In this document: positions 53,406 to 62,501 of the stretch, piece by piece
Numbering within the stretch: the stretch's first letter is position 1
Layout: every line of letters starts with the position of its first letter
NCBI GenBank assembly: GCA_035534995.1
Contig: DATLQX010000056.1
Location: 1 to 64,000, forward strand
DNA: 64,000 nucleotides
Source of the DNA: JANWHV01 sp035534995
GTDB lineage: Bacteria; Chloroflexota; UBA5177; JANWHV01
Direction of reading: 5' to 3'
Position numbers and translations under genes: made by a program
The notes under the pieces: generated by a model
What the model was told of the DNA's origin: nothing
The model's input: the letters and a program-made list of their open reading frames with translations, nothing else
Databases searched by the model: none

Positions 53406-54302
53406 CTATCGGCGCGACGCCTCCACCAGGTCAATGAACGCCTCCGCGGCGGGCGATAGATACCGCTGGGGGTTCCATCCCAAGCCGTTCCGCAGGACCA
53501 CCGGCTGATCCTGATCCACCACCACCGCCGCTCCCAGGGTGAATCCCCGCAGATCCACGGTCTCGGGCAGAATCGCCACCCCGAGACCGGCCTCCGCGTA
53601 GGCGGCCAGGGTTTGCCCCACGGTGCTCTCCATCGCCACGTAGGGGTGGAGGCCGGCATCGTGCCAGGCAGCGGCAAGCCGGAGCCGGGTCAGGTAATTC
53701 TCCTTCAGCATGAGGAGGGGGATCGGCGCCCGGCCTTCCGGGGCCACCAAATCGCGCAGGTCTATGGTCGCCGCCCGCGTGATTTCGTGGCCCTTGGGGG
53801 CGAGCGCCAGGATCCGGGCGGTCAAGAACGGCACCACGGTCAGGGTCCGGGGGACGTCGATCGGGACTACCGCCAGATCCAACTTCCCTTCCAGCAGCAT
53901 GGCGATCAGGCCCAGGGCGCCATCCTCCAGCACCCTCACCTCCACGGCCGGATGCTCGCCTTGAAAACGCCGGAGCAGGGGAGCGAGCACGGTGGCCGCC
54001 GTCTGGGGCGAGGAGCCGATCGACAGAGAACCCCCGCGGGCGTCCAGAACGTCGCGGACGTTCCGCCGGCCCCGATCCGCCTCCAGGAGGGCCGACCTCG
54101 CCGGGGCGAGCAAGGCGGTGCCCGCCGCGGTCAGGCTAATCCGTCGCCCCTCCCGATTGAAGAGCGGGGCGCCAAGCTCGCGCTCTAAATCACGCATTTG
54201 CCGAGAGAGCGCCGGTTGGGAGAGTTCTAGATCGTCGGCGGCTCGCGAGAAGCTCAGCCGTTCGGCGACCGCCACGAAATAGCGCAGATGATGTAGTTCC
54301 AT
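53406..54302 (-). CDS. LysR-family transcriptional regulator
   Basis: 298 aa. N-terminal wHTH: MELHHLRYFVAVAERLSFSR, ADDLELSQPALSRQMRDLER. The effector domain starts near GGSLSIGSSPQTAATVLAPL and includes LVAPEGRAPIPLLMLKENYL. It is divergent from leuC with a 131-bp gap holding a LysR-type palindrome next to its own start, so autoregulation and control of leuCD are likely (inference). The inducer is unknown. Confidence 0.9.
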   Translation of the reverse strand: MELHHLRYFVAVAERLSFSRAADDLELSQPALSRQMRDLERELGAPLFNREGRRISLTAAGTALLAPARSALLEADRGRRNVRDVLDARGGSLSIGSSPQTAATVLAPLLRRFQGEHPAVEVRVLEDGALGLIAMLLEGKLDLAVVPIDVPRTLTVVPFLTARILALAPKGHEITRAATIDLRDLVAPEGRAPIPLLMLKENYLTRLRLAAAWHDAGLHPYVAMESTVGQTLAAYAEAGLGVAILPETVDLRGFTLGAAVVVDQDQPVVLRNGLGWNPQRYLSPAAEAFIDLVEASRR

Positions 54303-54311
54303 ACCTCTTAC

Positions 54312-54328
54312 TATAACATATGGTTATA
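54312..54328. promoter_or_regulatory. LysR-type T-N11-A operator between the LysR gene and leuC
   Basis: TATAAC-ATATG-GTTATA has 6-bp arms and fits the T-N11-A LysR box (T at 54314 to A at 54326). It lies ten bases upstream of the LysR start and 106 bp upstream of leuC. Confidence 0.5.
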
Positions 54329-54433
54329 CCTTTCATAGGATCTCGTCTATTGTGGATATGGGAGGATCGGGGTACGATACACGCCAAGCCCGGTATGGCC
54401 GGCGGACGAGGACAGCGATAGGGGAAGGGTACG

Positions 54434-55834
54434 ATGGCCAGGACCATGTTCGACAAAATCTGGGACGCGCATGTGGTGCGCGAAGTCCCCGGCGATAAAA
54501 CCATTCTCTATATCGATCGCCATCTGGTCCATGAAGTCACCTCGCCCCAGGCGTTCGAGGGCCTGCGCCTTACCAACCGCTCGGTTCGCCGGCCCGAGGC
54601 CACCTTCGCCGTGCTGGACCATAATGTCCCCACGACCGGCCGCCATCTGCCCATTCAGCAGCCGGACAGCGCCTTGCAGGTCGCGACCCTTGAGCGGAAC
54701 GCGGTCGAGTTTGGTATCACCCTGTTTGGGATGGGCGACGTGCGCCAGGGGATCGTGCATGTGACCGGCCCCGAGCAGGGTATCACCCTTCCCGGCATGA
54801 CCATCGTCTGCGGCGATTCTCATACTTCCACCCACGGAGCCTTTGGCGCCCTGGCCTTCGGGATCGGGACCAGCGAGGTCGAGCATGTGTTGGCCACCCA
54901 ATGCATGCAGCAGGATCGTCCAAAAACCATGGAAGTGCGGGTCGAGGGCGCCCTCCCGGCGGGGAGCACCGCCAAGGATTTGATGCTGGCAATCATCGGG
55001 GCGATTGGCGTAAACGGCGGCAATGGACATGTGATTGAGTACACGGGCCCCGCCATTCGCGCCTTATCGATCGAGGGTAGGATGACCCTGTGCAACATGT
55101 CCATTGAAGGCGGCGCCCGTGCCGGGATGGTGGCCCCGGACGAGAAAACGTTCGCCTACTTCAAGGGCCGGCCCTACGCTCCCAAGGGGGGCGCCTGGGA
55201 CGCGGCGGTGGCCGCCTGGCGCGAATTACCCAGCGACCAGGACGCGGTCTATGACCAGGTCGTGGTGCTGGACGCCGCCTCGGCGGTACCGCAAGTGACC
55301 TGGGGCACCAACCCCGGCATGGTGGCGCCGGTTGATGGCAAGGTGCCGGATCCGGCGGCCATGGAGGATCCCAGGGCGCGGGCGGCGGTGGAGCGGGCCC
55401 TGGAATACATGGCGCTCAAGCCGGGCACCCCCATCACCGAGATTGCCCTGGATCGGGTCTTTATCGGCTCCTGCACCAACGCGCGGATCGAGGATCTCCG
55501 CCTGGCGGCGCGCTTCGTGGAGGGACGGAAGGTGGCGCCTACGGTGCAGGCCATGGTCGTGCCCGGCTCCGGTCTGGTCAAGGCCGAGGCGGAGCGGGAG
55601 GGACTGGACCGGATCTTCACCGAGGCCGGCTTCGAGTGGCGAGACGCCGGATGCAGCATGTGCCTGGCGATGAATGAGGATCGTCTGCAACCAGGCGAGC
55701 GCTGTGCCTCCACCAGCAACCGGAACTTCGAGGGCCGTCAGGGCAAGGGCGGGCGCACGCACCTGGTCTCTCCCGCCATGGCCGCCGCCGCCGCGGTCGC
55801 CGGGCACTTTGTCGACATCCGCGACTGGCACTAA
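54434..55834 (+). CDS. leuC: 3-isopropylmalate dehydratase large subunit
   Basis: 466 aa, the usual length. TMFDKIWDAHVVREVPGDKT start, GMTIVCGDSHTSTHGAFGAL, the Fe-S ligand Cys in FIGSCTNARIEDL and the CSMC pair near 410, and NRNFEGRQGKGGRTHLVSPA are all diagnostic. It isomerises 2- to 3-isopropylmalate in leucine synthesis together with LeuD. GGGGAAGGG lies before the ATG. LeuA and LeuB are not in the window. Confidence 0.97.
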   Translation: MARTMFDKIWDAHVVREVPGDKTILYIDRHLVHEVTSPQAFEGLRLTNRSVRRPEATFAVLDHNVPTTGRHLPIQQPDSALQVATLERNAVEFGITLFGMGDVRQGIVHVTGPEQGITLPGMTIVCGDSHTSTHGAFGALAFGIGTSEVEHVLATQCMQQDRPKTMEVRVEGALPAGSTAKDLMLAIIGAIGVNGGNGHVIEYTGPAIRALSIEGRMTLCNMSIEGGARAGMVAPDEKTFAYFKGRPYAPKGGAWDAAVAAWRELPSDQDAVYDQVVVLDAASAVPQVTWGTNPGMVAPVDGKVPDPAAMEDPRARAAVERALEYMALKPGTPITEIALDRVFIGSCTNARIEDLRLAARFVEGRKVAPTVQAMVVPGSGLVKAEAEREGLDRIFTEAGFEWRDAGCSMCLAMNEDRLQPGERCASTSNRNFEGRQGKGGRTHLVSPAMAAAAAVAGHFVDIRDWH

Positions 55835-55939
55835 ACCAAAAGCTTGGAGCGACCACCTCTGAACATCTCGGCGCCGATCCTTCCCTCCGGCCGCGGCCAG
55901 AGGCCCTGGCGCGGACAAAACTGAAAGGGAAACAGATCC

Positions 55940-56545
55940 ATGGAACCGTTTACAACTCATACCGGCGTGGTGATGCCCCTGGATCGGGTGAACGTTGATA
56001 CCGATCAGATCATCCCCCAGCGTTTCCTGCGCAAAATCGCCCGCACCGGCTTCGGCCCCGATCTCTTCGCCAATCTGCGCTACCTTGGTGATTCCACCAC
56101 GCCCAATCCCGATTTCGTCCTGAACTTCCCCCGTTACCAGAACGCGAGCGTGCTCCTGGCGCGGGCCAACTTCGGCTGCGGTTCGTCGCGTGAGCATGCG
56201 CCCTGGGCCTTGCACCAATACGGCTTCCGCTGCCTGATCGCCCCCTCCTACGCCGATATTTTCTATAACAACTGCTGCGCCAACGGGCTCCTGCCCGTGG
56301 TCTTGCCCGAGACCACGGTGGACGCGCTCTTCCGCGAGGTGGAGGCGACCCCAGGCTATGCCCTGAAGGTGGACCTGGTGAATCAGGTGGTGGTCACCCC
56401 CAGCGGGGACCGCCATCCCTTTGCCATCGATCCGTTCGTGAAGGATAGCCTGGTCCGTGGGCTCGACCCGATTGGCTGGACTCTCCAATTCGATGATCTC
56501 ATTTCCGCCTATGAGGCGCGGCACGCCGCCGCGGCCCGTCCGTGA
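55940..56545 (+). CDS. leuD: 3-isopropylmalate dehydratase small subunit
   Basis: 201 aa, normal length. VNVDTDQIIPQRFLRKIART, FGCGSSREHAPWALHQYGFR and IFYNNCCANGLLPVVLPE are LeuD signatures. It is 105 bp after leuC with AAAGGGAAA upstream. It swivels over the LeuC iron-sulphur site. Overlaps the next gene by GTGA. Confidence 0.97.
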   Translation: MEPFTTHTGVVMPLDRVNVDTDQIIPQRFLRKIARTGFGPDLFANLRYLGDSTTPNPDFVLNFPRYQNASVLLARANFGCGSSREHAPWALHQYGFRCLIAPSYADIFYNNCCANGLLPVVLPETTVDALFREVEATPGYALKVDLVNQVVVTPSGDRHPFAIDPFVKDSLVRGLDPIGWTLQFDDLISAYEARHAAAARP

Positions 56546-57306
56546 GCACGGGAACCGACAGCGCCGCCGCCCACTTCGACCGGGTGGCGGCCGCGTACGC
56601 CTCCAGCCCGGTACACGCGCGGGGAGAGGATCTCCCATGGATGCTGGAGACCCTGGCGCCCCAGCCAACCTGGCGGGTGCTGGACGTGGGGACGGGCGCT
56701 GGTCACGCGGCCATGACCGTGGCGCCGGGGGTGGCGCGGGTGACGGCGGTGGATGTGGCACCAAGGATGCTGGCCGTCACCGCCCAACTGTGCGCGGATC
56801 GGGGAATCGGCAATGTAGACACCCGGGAAATCAATGGGCGAGATCTACCGTTCGAGACCGGGGCGTTCGACGCGGCGATCAGCCGGTTCAGCGCCCACCA
56901 CTGGCGCGAGCCAGAGGCTCTGGTAGGGGAAATAGCGCGCGTCCTCCCCATTGGCGCGCCCTTTGTCCTGATCGATTCCGTGAGCCCGGAGGAGCGGGCC
57001 CATGACAGCTTCCTCGCTGGCCTCGAACTTCTCCGCGACCCCAGCCACGGACGGAACGATACGGTGGCGGAGTGGCGCCGACGGTTCATCCGGCATGGTT
57101 TCGAGCTCGCCCAGGTTCGGACCTGGATGCTGGAGCTTGACACGGAGGAATGGCTCCAGCGATCCGCCACCGTCTCCTGGCGCTCCGGCGCCTGCCGGAG
57201 CCTCCTGGCCGAGGCGCCCCCGGAGACCGTCATCGCCTTCGCGATCAAGGACGGCGGCGCGCGCTTCAGTATTCCCTGTGCCGTGCTCCAAGCGGCCCGC
57301 CTCTAA
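56542..57306 (+). CDS. Class I SAM-dependent methyltransferase (UbiE/Methyltransf_11-like)
   Basis: 254 aa from GTG 56542, overlapping leuD. Motif I WRVLDVGTGAGHAAMTVAPG, TAVDVAPRMLAV, DLPFETGAFDAAISRFSAHH and ARVLPIGAPFVLIDSVSPEE are the Methyltransf_11 blocks. The product is unlikely to act in leucine synthesis; coupling may simply reflect operon packing. Substrate unknown. Confidence 0.85.
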   Translation: MSTGTDSAAAHFDRVAAAYASSPVHARGEDLPWMLETLAPQPTWRVLDVGTGAGHAAMTVAPGVARVTAVDVAPRMLAVTAQLCADRGIGNVDTREINGRDLPFETGAFDAAISRFSAHHWREPEALVGEIARVLPIGAPFVLIDSVSPEERAHDSFLAGLELLRDPSHGRNDTVAEWRRRFIRHGFELAQVRTWMLELDTEEWLQRSATVSWRSGACRSLLAEAPPETVIAFAIKDGGARFSIPCAVLQAARL

Positions 57307-58052
57307 AGCGGAGCTCCGTACGTGAGTCGCCCGGCCAGGAACTCGGGTACAATCTCCGTCTCTCGTGCCTGATCTCCCACCCGTTCCACTCGGTACGCAC
57401 GGGCGTTTGGCCGGGAACTGATCACCCGATGCAAATGTTCACCGGCGAAATGGAGCGCTACCCCGTCATCCGCCGCGTAGCCGTCCGCCAGGGCGCCGGA
57501 GGCCACCAGGCTCCTGAAGGTAGGGCGGCGGCCGGCTTCCGAGTCATAATGAGGACAGGCGCTGCCAGGGAGGAAACCCAAACACGTCAATGAGGTGAGG
57601 GAACCGGGAATGGAGTCGGTCAGCCCCTGGCTGAACCAGCAGATCGCCCCGGCGCTGAGCCCGGCCAAAATGACCCCATTCCGCCATGCTTCCCTCAGAA
57701 TAGAAGGAAGCTCCCATTCACGCCACACCGCCAGCATGCTTTTGGTATTCCCGCCTCCCACGTAGATGATCTCCTGCTCCAGAAGGTAGGCGCGAACGTC
57801 CGAGACGCCGAGCGCGAAGAAGGACAGATGCGCTGGCTCGCAGGGAAGGCGACTGAAGGCGGCGTAAAACCGCTCGATGTAGGAGGGAGAATCACCTGGC
57901 TGCAAGAAGCAGACGCGCGGCCTGGCGGAGCGCCCGAGACTCAGCACGTAGCGGTCCAGCAGCGGATTCTCCGGCTCCATGGAGAAGCCGCCGCCACCCA
58001 TGGCCACGATCTGGCCTTCACTCACCGTCGGACTGCCACTCGTTTCGGTCAT
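57303..58052 (-). CDS. Peptidase E-like serine dipeptidase (family S51)
   Basis: 249 aa from ATG 58052, with AAGGGAAATCAGG upstream. GQIVAMGGGGFSMEPENPLL, YVGGGNTKSMLAVWREWELP and the nucleophile elbow GVILAGLSAGAICWFSQG (GxSAG) match the S51/PepE branch. These are cytosolic Asp-dipeptidases or cyanophycinase relatives. It overlaps the methyltransferase gene by 4 bp, tail to tail. The 282-bp gap to 58334 has no gene. Confidence 0.88.
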   Translation of the reverse strand: MTETSGSPTVSEGQIVAMGGGGFSMEPENPLLDRYVLSLGRSARPRVCFLQPGDSPSYIERFYAAFSRLPCEPAHLSFFALGVSDVRAYLLEQEIIYVGGGNTKSMLAVWREWELPSILREAWRNGVILAGLSAGAICWFSQGLTDSIPGSLTSLTCLGFLPGSACPHYDSEAGRRPTFRSLVASGALADGYAADDGVALHFAGEHLHRVISSRPNARAYRVERVGDQARETEIVPEFLAGRLTYGAPL

Positions 58053-58334
58053 CCTGATTTCCCTTCGTCGTGTCTCACATCTTCCCGGATCATACCCCGT
58101 GTCATTGGGCATCGGCGAACACGTTATAGGGGTGCGGGTCTCCGACCGGCCGCGCTTGGCGGTTCTCCGACTGAACGGTCGGATCGTTCCCGAACCAAGC
58201 AGGCCCAGCGACCCGCGCTCCGCGAACGTGTCTCGGACACAAGGGCGCGAGAATGGCCATTTGGTACAGTGAAAGGAGGACGGAACGGTGATGTCCGAGC
58301 GGGCTGATCGGGCATATGGAGGAAGAGGACGCGC

Positions 58335-59570
58335 ATGAACGTGGCCGATTTCCCGGCGCTGCCGGACGATGATGGACAACCAAGTAACCGGATCTTGATT
58401 CTGGGCGCTGGATATGGCGGTCTCCGCTGCGCCCAGGCGTTGAGCAAATATCTGGACGATCCAGGGGCGCCCGAGGTGGTCCTGATCGACCGCAATAGCT
58501 ACCACCAGATCATCACCCAATTACCCGAGGCGGTGAGCGGGCGACTAAGCGCCGATGACGTGGCGGTCCCCTTTTCCGAATTGCTCAAGCACAGCCGGGT
58601 CCGGTTCATCCAGGCCGGCGCCCGCGAGCTTGATCTGGCCAACCAGTGCGTGGTGACCAACCGGGGCATCCTGAGCTATGGGACGCTGGTGATCGCCCTG
58701 GGCAGCGTTACCGCCTATTACGGCGTTCCCGGCCTGGCCGAGTACGCGCTCACCCTCAAATCGGTTGAGGACGCCGAGGAGGTGAACCGCGCCGTCACCA
58801 CGGCGATCGAGCAGGCATCGCGTGAAAGCGATCCCCGCGCCCGAAGCCGCCTCCTCTCGATTTTGATCGGCGGTGCCGGTCTGACCGGGGTTGAATTGGC
58901 GGGGGAGTTAGCCGAAGTTCTTCCGACCATCGCCCAGGAACATGGAGTCAACCCCAGTGAGCCGCGAGTGACCTTGATTGAGGCAACCCCCACGGTCCTC
59001 CCCAGTATGCCGGCCCGGTTGCAGAGCAAGGCCGCCGCCATTTTGAGCGAACTGGGGATCCGCCTGGTATTGGGCGGCAAGGTGGTGCGGGCCGACGCCG
59101 AGGGCATCGACCTGGCGAGCGGGGATCGGCTGGTGGGCGGCACCTTGATCTGGACCGGAGGGATCATGGCGCCCCCCTTGCTTTCGGAAGCGGGCCTTCC
59201 CACCGTCCCCAACGGGCATGTCCTGGTGGGCGAGTACCTCCAGCCGGCGGGCTATCCCAACCTCTACGTGGTTGGCGATTCGGCCCGGCTGGCCGAGCTT
59301 GAGGACGACCAGGTCCTGCCTCCCACCGCCCAGGTGGCGCTGAAACAGGCCGAGGCCGCCGCCTATAACATCGTGGCCGGTTGGGAAGGGTGGCAGCGTA
59401 AGCCGTATATTCCCAGCAACAAGGGGCAGGTGGTCTCGCTCGGGGCGGAGAGTGGGGTGGCATCGGTGTTCCATATTCCGCTCGTTGGCAAGAAAGTGCT
59501 GGCGCTCAAAGCGATCATCGCCGAGTCGTATCGGTTCTCGGTGACCGGACAGCTGGGATCCAGGCGCTAG
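58335..59570 (+). CDS. Type II NADH dehydrogenase / FAD-dependent oxidoreductase
   Basis: 411 aa. FAD site ILILGAGYGGLRCAQALSKY at ~18-37, NAD site ILIGGAGLTGVELAGELAEV near 177, and the C-terminal FAD contact NLYVVGDSARL plus PPTAQVALKQAEAAAYNIV are the NDH-2 layout. It moves electrons from NADH to quinone without pumping protons. GGAGGAAGAGG precedes the ATG. No clear C-terminal transmembrane helix, so likely a peripheral membrane enzyme. Confidence 0.88.
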   Translation: MNVADFPALPDDDGQPSNRILILGAGYGGLRCAQALSKYLDDPGAPEVVLIDRNSYHQIITQLPEAVSGRLSADDVAVPFSELLKHSRVRFIQAGARELDLANQCVVTNRGILSYGTLVIALGSVTAYYGVPGLAEYALTLKSVEDAEEVNRAVTTAIEQASRESDPRARSRLLSILIGGAGLTGVELAGELAEVLPTIAQEHGVNPSEPRVTLIEATPTVLPSMPARLQSKAAAILSELGIRLVLGGKVVRADAEGIDLASGDRLVGGTLIWTGGIMAPPLLSEAGLPTVPNGHVLVGEYLQPAGYPNLYVVGDSARLAELEDDQVLPPTAQVALKQAEAAAYNIVAGWEGWQRKPYIPSNKGQVVSLGAESGVASVFHIPLVGKKVLALKAIIAESYRFSVTGQLGSRR

Positions 59571-59653
59571 TACAACCTGACCCAGGTGCCCTTACAACCG
59601 CATCGAGATTCACGCCCCGTTCCGTAGCTGTGTATCCACAAAAAGGAAAGTCC

Positions 59654-60031
59654 ATGCTCCGTTCTCCCTGGCGCGCCATGCTTCGCCGTTCGGGCCTCGC
59701 GCTCATCGCTCTGCTCGCGGTAAGCAGGAGCGTCGCCGCGCCCGGCCAGTCACGGGCCGCGAGCGCCAGTCTTCCCAATCAGGCTCTGGCGGCCATGACG
59801 AATCTCGATCAGGACTTTTACGACCCGCACGTATGCGCCAGCGTGCTGAAGCAGGGGAACAAAGCGAGACAGAGACGGGAAGTCGACATCAATGGTTCAC
59901 GATATCCATCCAGAAATGATCCCCTACCGTGCCATCGTCGTACCATTCTTCGTACCGTTCATCCACAAGCATCGAGATCTTGTCCCGTCCCCCATGTGGA
60001 CGCCCATCAAGCACCCAAGGATTCGGGGTAG
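59654..60031 (+). CDS. Doubtful secreted ORF (signal peptide only convincing)
   Basis: AAGGAAAG precedes the ATG. Residues 1-35 look like a signal peptide (RRSGLALIALLAVSRSVAA, then PGQS). Past about residue 60 the sequence is basic and uneven and overlaps a better-looking minus-strand frame (59889-60041). It may be the start of a truncated secreted protein. Confidence 0.3.
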   Translation: MLRSPWRAMLRRSGLALIALLAVSRSVAAPGQSRAASASLPNQALAAMTNLDQDFYDPHVCASVLKQGNKARQRREVDINGSRYPSRNDPLPCHRRTILRTVHPQASRSCPVPHVDAHQAPKDSG

Positions 60032-60041
60032 CACGCCACAC
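59889..60041 (-). pseudogene. Short coding-like fragment (about 50 codons)
   Basis: Minus-strand reading gives NPWVLDGRPHGGRDKISMLV then DERYEEWYDDGTVGDHFWMD ending IVNH-stop, with balanced, protein-like composition unlike random high-GC frames. The 5' end runs into the aroQ terminator hairpin and a TAA at 60044-60042. No ribosome-binding site is visible. I read it as the tail of a lost gene or a tiny protein; the family is unrecognised. Confidence 0.35.
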
Positions 60042-60056
60042 TTACGTGAGTGTGGC
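60035..60056 (-). terminator. aroQ terminator hairpin
   Basis: GCCACACT-TACGTG-AGTGTGGC, a perfect 8-bp stem beginning 8 bp after the aroQ stop on the minus strand. No long U-run. Confidence 0.55.
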
Positions 60057-60064
60057 AGTGGAAT

Positions 60065-60508
60065 CTAGGGCTGCTCGTCTCGGAGGAGGGCGATCAGGCC
60101 ATGGAAGGCGGCCAGATAGCTGTACCAGCCGAGGCCCGCGACCTGGGCCCGGACGGCGGCGGCGAGCACCGAATGGTCGCGCCATGGTTCCCGCGCGTGG
60201 ATGTTGGAAAGATGCACCTCGATCACGGGGAAGGGCATGGCTTTGATCGTATCGTGGAGACTGACGCTGGTGTGGGTGAGCCCGCCCGCGTTGAGGAGCG
60301 CCCCCGCCGCGCGTTCGCGTTGGGCATGCAAGAGATCGATCAAGGCACCTTCATGATTGGATTGGAAGCACTCGACCGTGCAGCCCAGGCTTTCCGCCTC
60401 GCGCCGCAGCCGGTCGTGGATCTGGTCCAGCGTGGCGTGGCCATACAAATCCGGCTCCCGTGTGCCAAGTAAGTTGAGATTGGGACCGCTCATGACGAGA
60501 ATATGCAC
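60065..60508 (-). CDS. aroQ: Type II 3-dehydroquinate dehydratase
   Basis: 147 aa, dodecameric-type AroQ length. ILVMSGPNLNLLGTREPDLY carries the catalytic Tyr/Arg loop, FQSNHEGALIDLLHAQRE and LLNAGGLTHTSVSLHDTIKA, and VIEVHLSNIHAREPWRDHSV complete the family blocks. Third step of the shikimate pathway. It lies 12 bp downstream of glgB, probably by read-through. Confidence 0.96.
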   Translation of the reverse strand: MHILVMSGPNLNLLGTREPDLYGHATLDQIHDRLRREAESLGCTVECFQSNHEGALIDLLHAQRERAAGALLNAGGLTHTSVSLHDTIKAMPFPVIEVHLSNIHAREPWRDHSVLAAAVRAQVAGLGWYSYLAAFHGLIALLRDEQP

Positions 60509-60520
60509 GAAATCACCTCC

Positions 60521-62494
60521 CTACGTCGTGGCACGCTCGATATATGCCACCCCCAGCGGAGGCAGGGTAATGGTAATCGACTGCGGCAAGTCGTGTACCT
60601 TGCCGGGAGTGGAATACAGCGGCCCTTCGTTGATCACCCCACTCCCCCCGAACCGGCGGTCGTCACTGTTCAGGCGCTCGCGATACTCGCCGGGATACGG
60701 CACCCCGACCTGGTAGGCATGCCGGACCACGGGAGTAAAATTGCAGGCAATGATCAGGAACGGCCGTGACTCCTCCAGGGTCGCCGGCTCTTCTGGAAGC
60801 GGGTCAGGCGAGTCAGACGGCGACGAACTGGGCTTGCCCCGGCGCAGCATAATCAGCACGCTTTGATCGACATCCTTGCAGTCGATCCAGGCGAACCCGT
60901 CCAACTCGTAGTCAAGCTCCCATAACTCACGCCGGCTGGTGTAGAGCGTGTTCAGCGCCCGTACCCAGTCGCGCACCCCCCGATGGGGCGGGTGTTCCAG
61001 AAGCTCCCAGGGTAAGGCGGCATTGAAGTTCCACTCCGATGTCTGGGCGAAGTCGCCGCCCATGAAGAGCAGCTTCTTACCGGGATGCGCCCACATATAG
61101 CCGAGGAGGGCGCGGAGATTGGCGAACTTTTGCCACTCGTCGCCCGGCGCCTTATAGACCAGCGGACTCTTCTCGTGCACCACCTCGTCGTGCGAAAGCG
61201 GCAGAAGATAGTTTTCCGAGTAGTTGTAGAGCATGGAGAAGGTGACGGTATTGTGGATGAAGCGGCGATAGAGCGGATCGGTCTTGATGTATTCCAGGGT
61301 GTCGTGCATCCAGCCCATGTTCCATTTCAGGCTGAAACCGAGCCCGCCCAGATAGACGGGACGGGAGACCATCGGCCAGGACGTGGACTCCTCGGCCATG
61401 GTGAGCACGCCGGGAAACAGCTCGTGTACCAGGCTGTTGAAGGAGCGGAGAAACTCCACCGCCTCCAGGTTTTCCCGCCCGCCGTATCGGTTAGGTACCC
61501 ACTGCCCCGATGCCCGCTGGTGATCCAGGTAGAGCATCGACGCCACGGCATCGACCCGGAAGCCATCCACATGATAGACCTCCAGCCAGAAACGGGCGTT
61601 GGAGAGCAAAAAGGTCAGCACCTCACCCCGGCCATAGTTGAAGACGTAGGTTCCCCAATCAAAGTGCTCCCCTTGCCGGGGATCCGCGTGCTCGTAGATA
61701 TGGCTGCCGTCGAAATAGCCCAGCCCGTGCCCTTCCTTGGCGAAGTGCGAGGGCACCCAGTCCATGAACACGCCGATTCCGTTCTGGTGGCAATAATCGA
61801 CAAAATACATGAAGTCCAGCGGACTGCCAAAACGGCTGGTCACCGCGTAATAGCCCGTCGTCTGGTATCCCCAACTGACGTCGGTGGGATGCTCGGTGAT
61901 CGGCATCAGTTCGATGTGGGTATAGCCCAGGTCGAGGACGTAGGCGACCAACTGATGGGCAAGCTCGCGATAATTAAGGAAACCGCCGTCCGCCGCCCGC
62001 CGCCACGAGCCCAGGTGGACCTCGTAGATGGCCACCGGAGTGTCAAGGTTGTTCGAGCGGGCCCGGTTGGCCAACCATTCTTCGTCGTGCCACTGATAGT
62101 GGGAAAGGTCGGCCACGATGGACGCGGTGAGCGGGCGCGTCTCGGCCGCGAATCCATAGGGATCGGTCTTGTCGACCTGATACTCCTGGAGAGCGGAGTG
62201 AATATGGTACTTGTACCGCTCGCCAACCGAGACTCCAGGAATAAACAGCTCCCAAATCCCACCTGGGCCGCGCCGTCGCATGGGATGTGTTCGTACATCC
62301 CAGTGGTTGAAATCGCCGGTAACCGACACCGAGCGCGCGTTGGGAGCCCAGACCGCGAAATGCACCCCCTCCACCCCGTCCACGGTCCGTGGATGGGCGC
62401 CGAGGAAGTCGTAGGCGCGGCTCTGCGTCCCCTCGCCCAGAAGATGGAGATCCAGATCCCCCAGAAGCGGCGGGAAGCGAGCGAGGTCGTCCAT
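60521..62494 (-). CDS. glgB: 1,4-alpha-glucan branching enzyme
   Basis: 657 aa from ATG 62494, with AAGGTGG upstream. N-terminal CBM48 region (HFAVWAPNARSVSVTGDFNH), then the GH13 barrel: TDVSWGYQTTGYYAVTSRFG, nucleophile Asp315 in VDGFRVDAVASMLYL, acid/base Glu368 in TMAEESTSWP and the LPLSHDEVVHEK block. It introduces alpha-1,6 branches into glycogen. Its neighbours are a DsbA-like gene upstream and aroQ downstream; the divergent GH15-type gene suggests a glycogen/trehalose group. Confidence 0.96.
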   Translation of the reverse strand: MDDLARFPPLLGDLDLHLLGEGTQSRAYDFLGAHPRTVDGVEGVHFAVWAPNARSVSVTGDFNHWDVRTHPMRRRGPGGIWELFIPGVSVGERYKYHIHSALQEYQVDKTDPYGFAAETRPLTASIVADLSHYQWHDEEWLANRARSNNLDTPVAIYEVHLGSWRRAADGGFLNYRELAHQLVAYVLDLGYTHIELMPITEHPTDVSWGYQTTGYYAVTSRFGSPLDFMYFVDYCHQNGIGVFMDWVPSHFAKEGHGLGYFDGSHIYEHADPRQGEHFDWGTYVFNYGRGEVLTFLLSNARFWLEVYHVDGFRVDAVASMLYLDHQRASGQWVPNRYGGRENLEAVEFLRSFNSLVHELFPGVLTMAEESTSWPMVSRPVYLGGLGFSLKWNMGWMHDTLEYIKTDPLYRRFIHNTVTFSMLYNYSENYLLPLSHDEVVHEKSPLVYKAPGDEWQKFANLRALLGYMWAHPGKKLLFMGGDFAQTSEWNFNAALPWELLEHPPHRGVRDWVRALNTLYTSRRELWELDYELDGFAWIDCKDVDQSVLIMLRRGKPSSSPSDSPDPLPEEPATLEESRPFLIIACNFTPVVRHAYQVGVPYPGEYRERLNSDDRRFGGSGVINEGPLYSTPGKVHDLPQSITITLPPLGVAYIERATT

Positions 62495-62501
62495 AGCCAC
62501 C

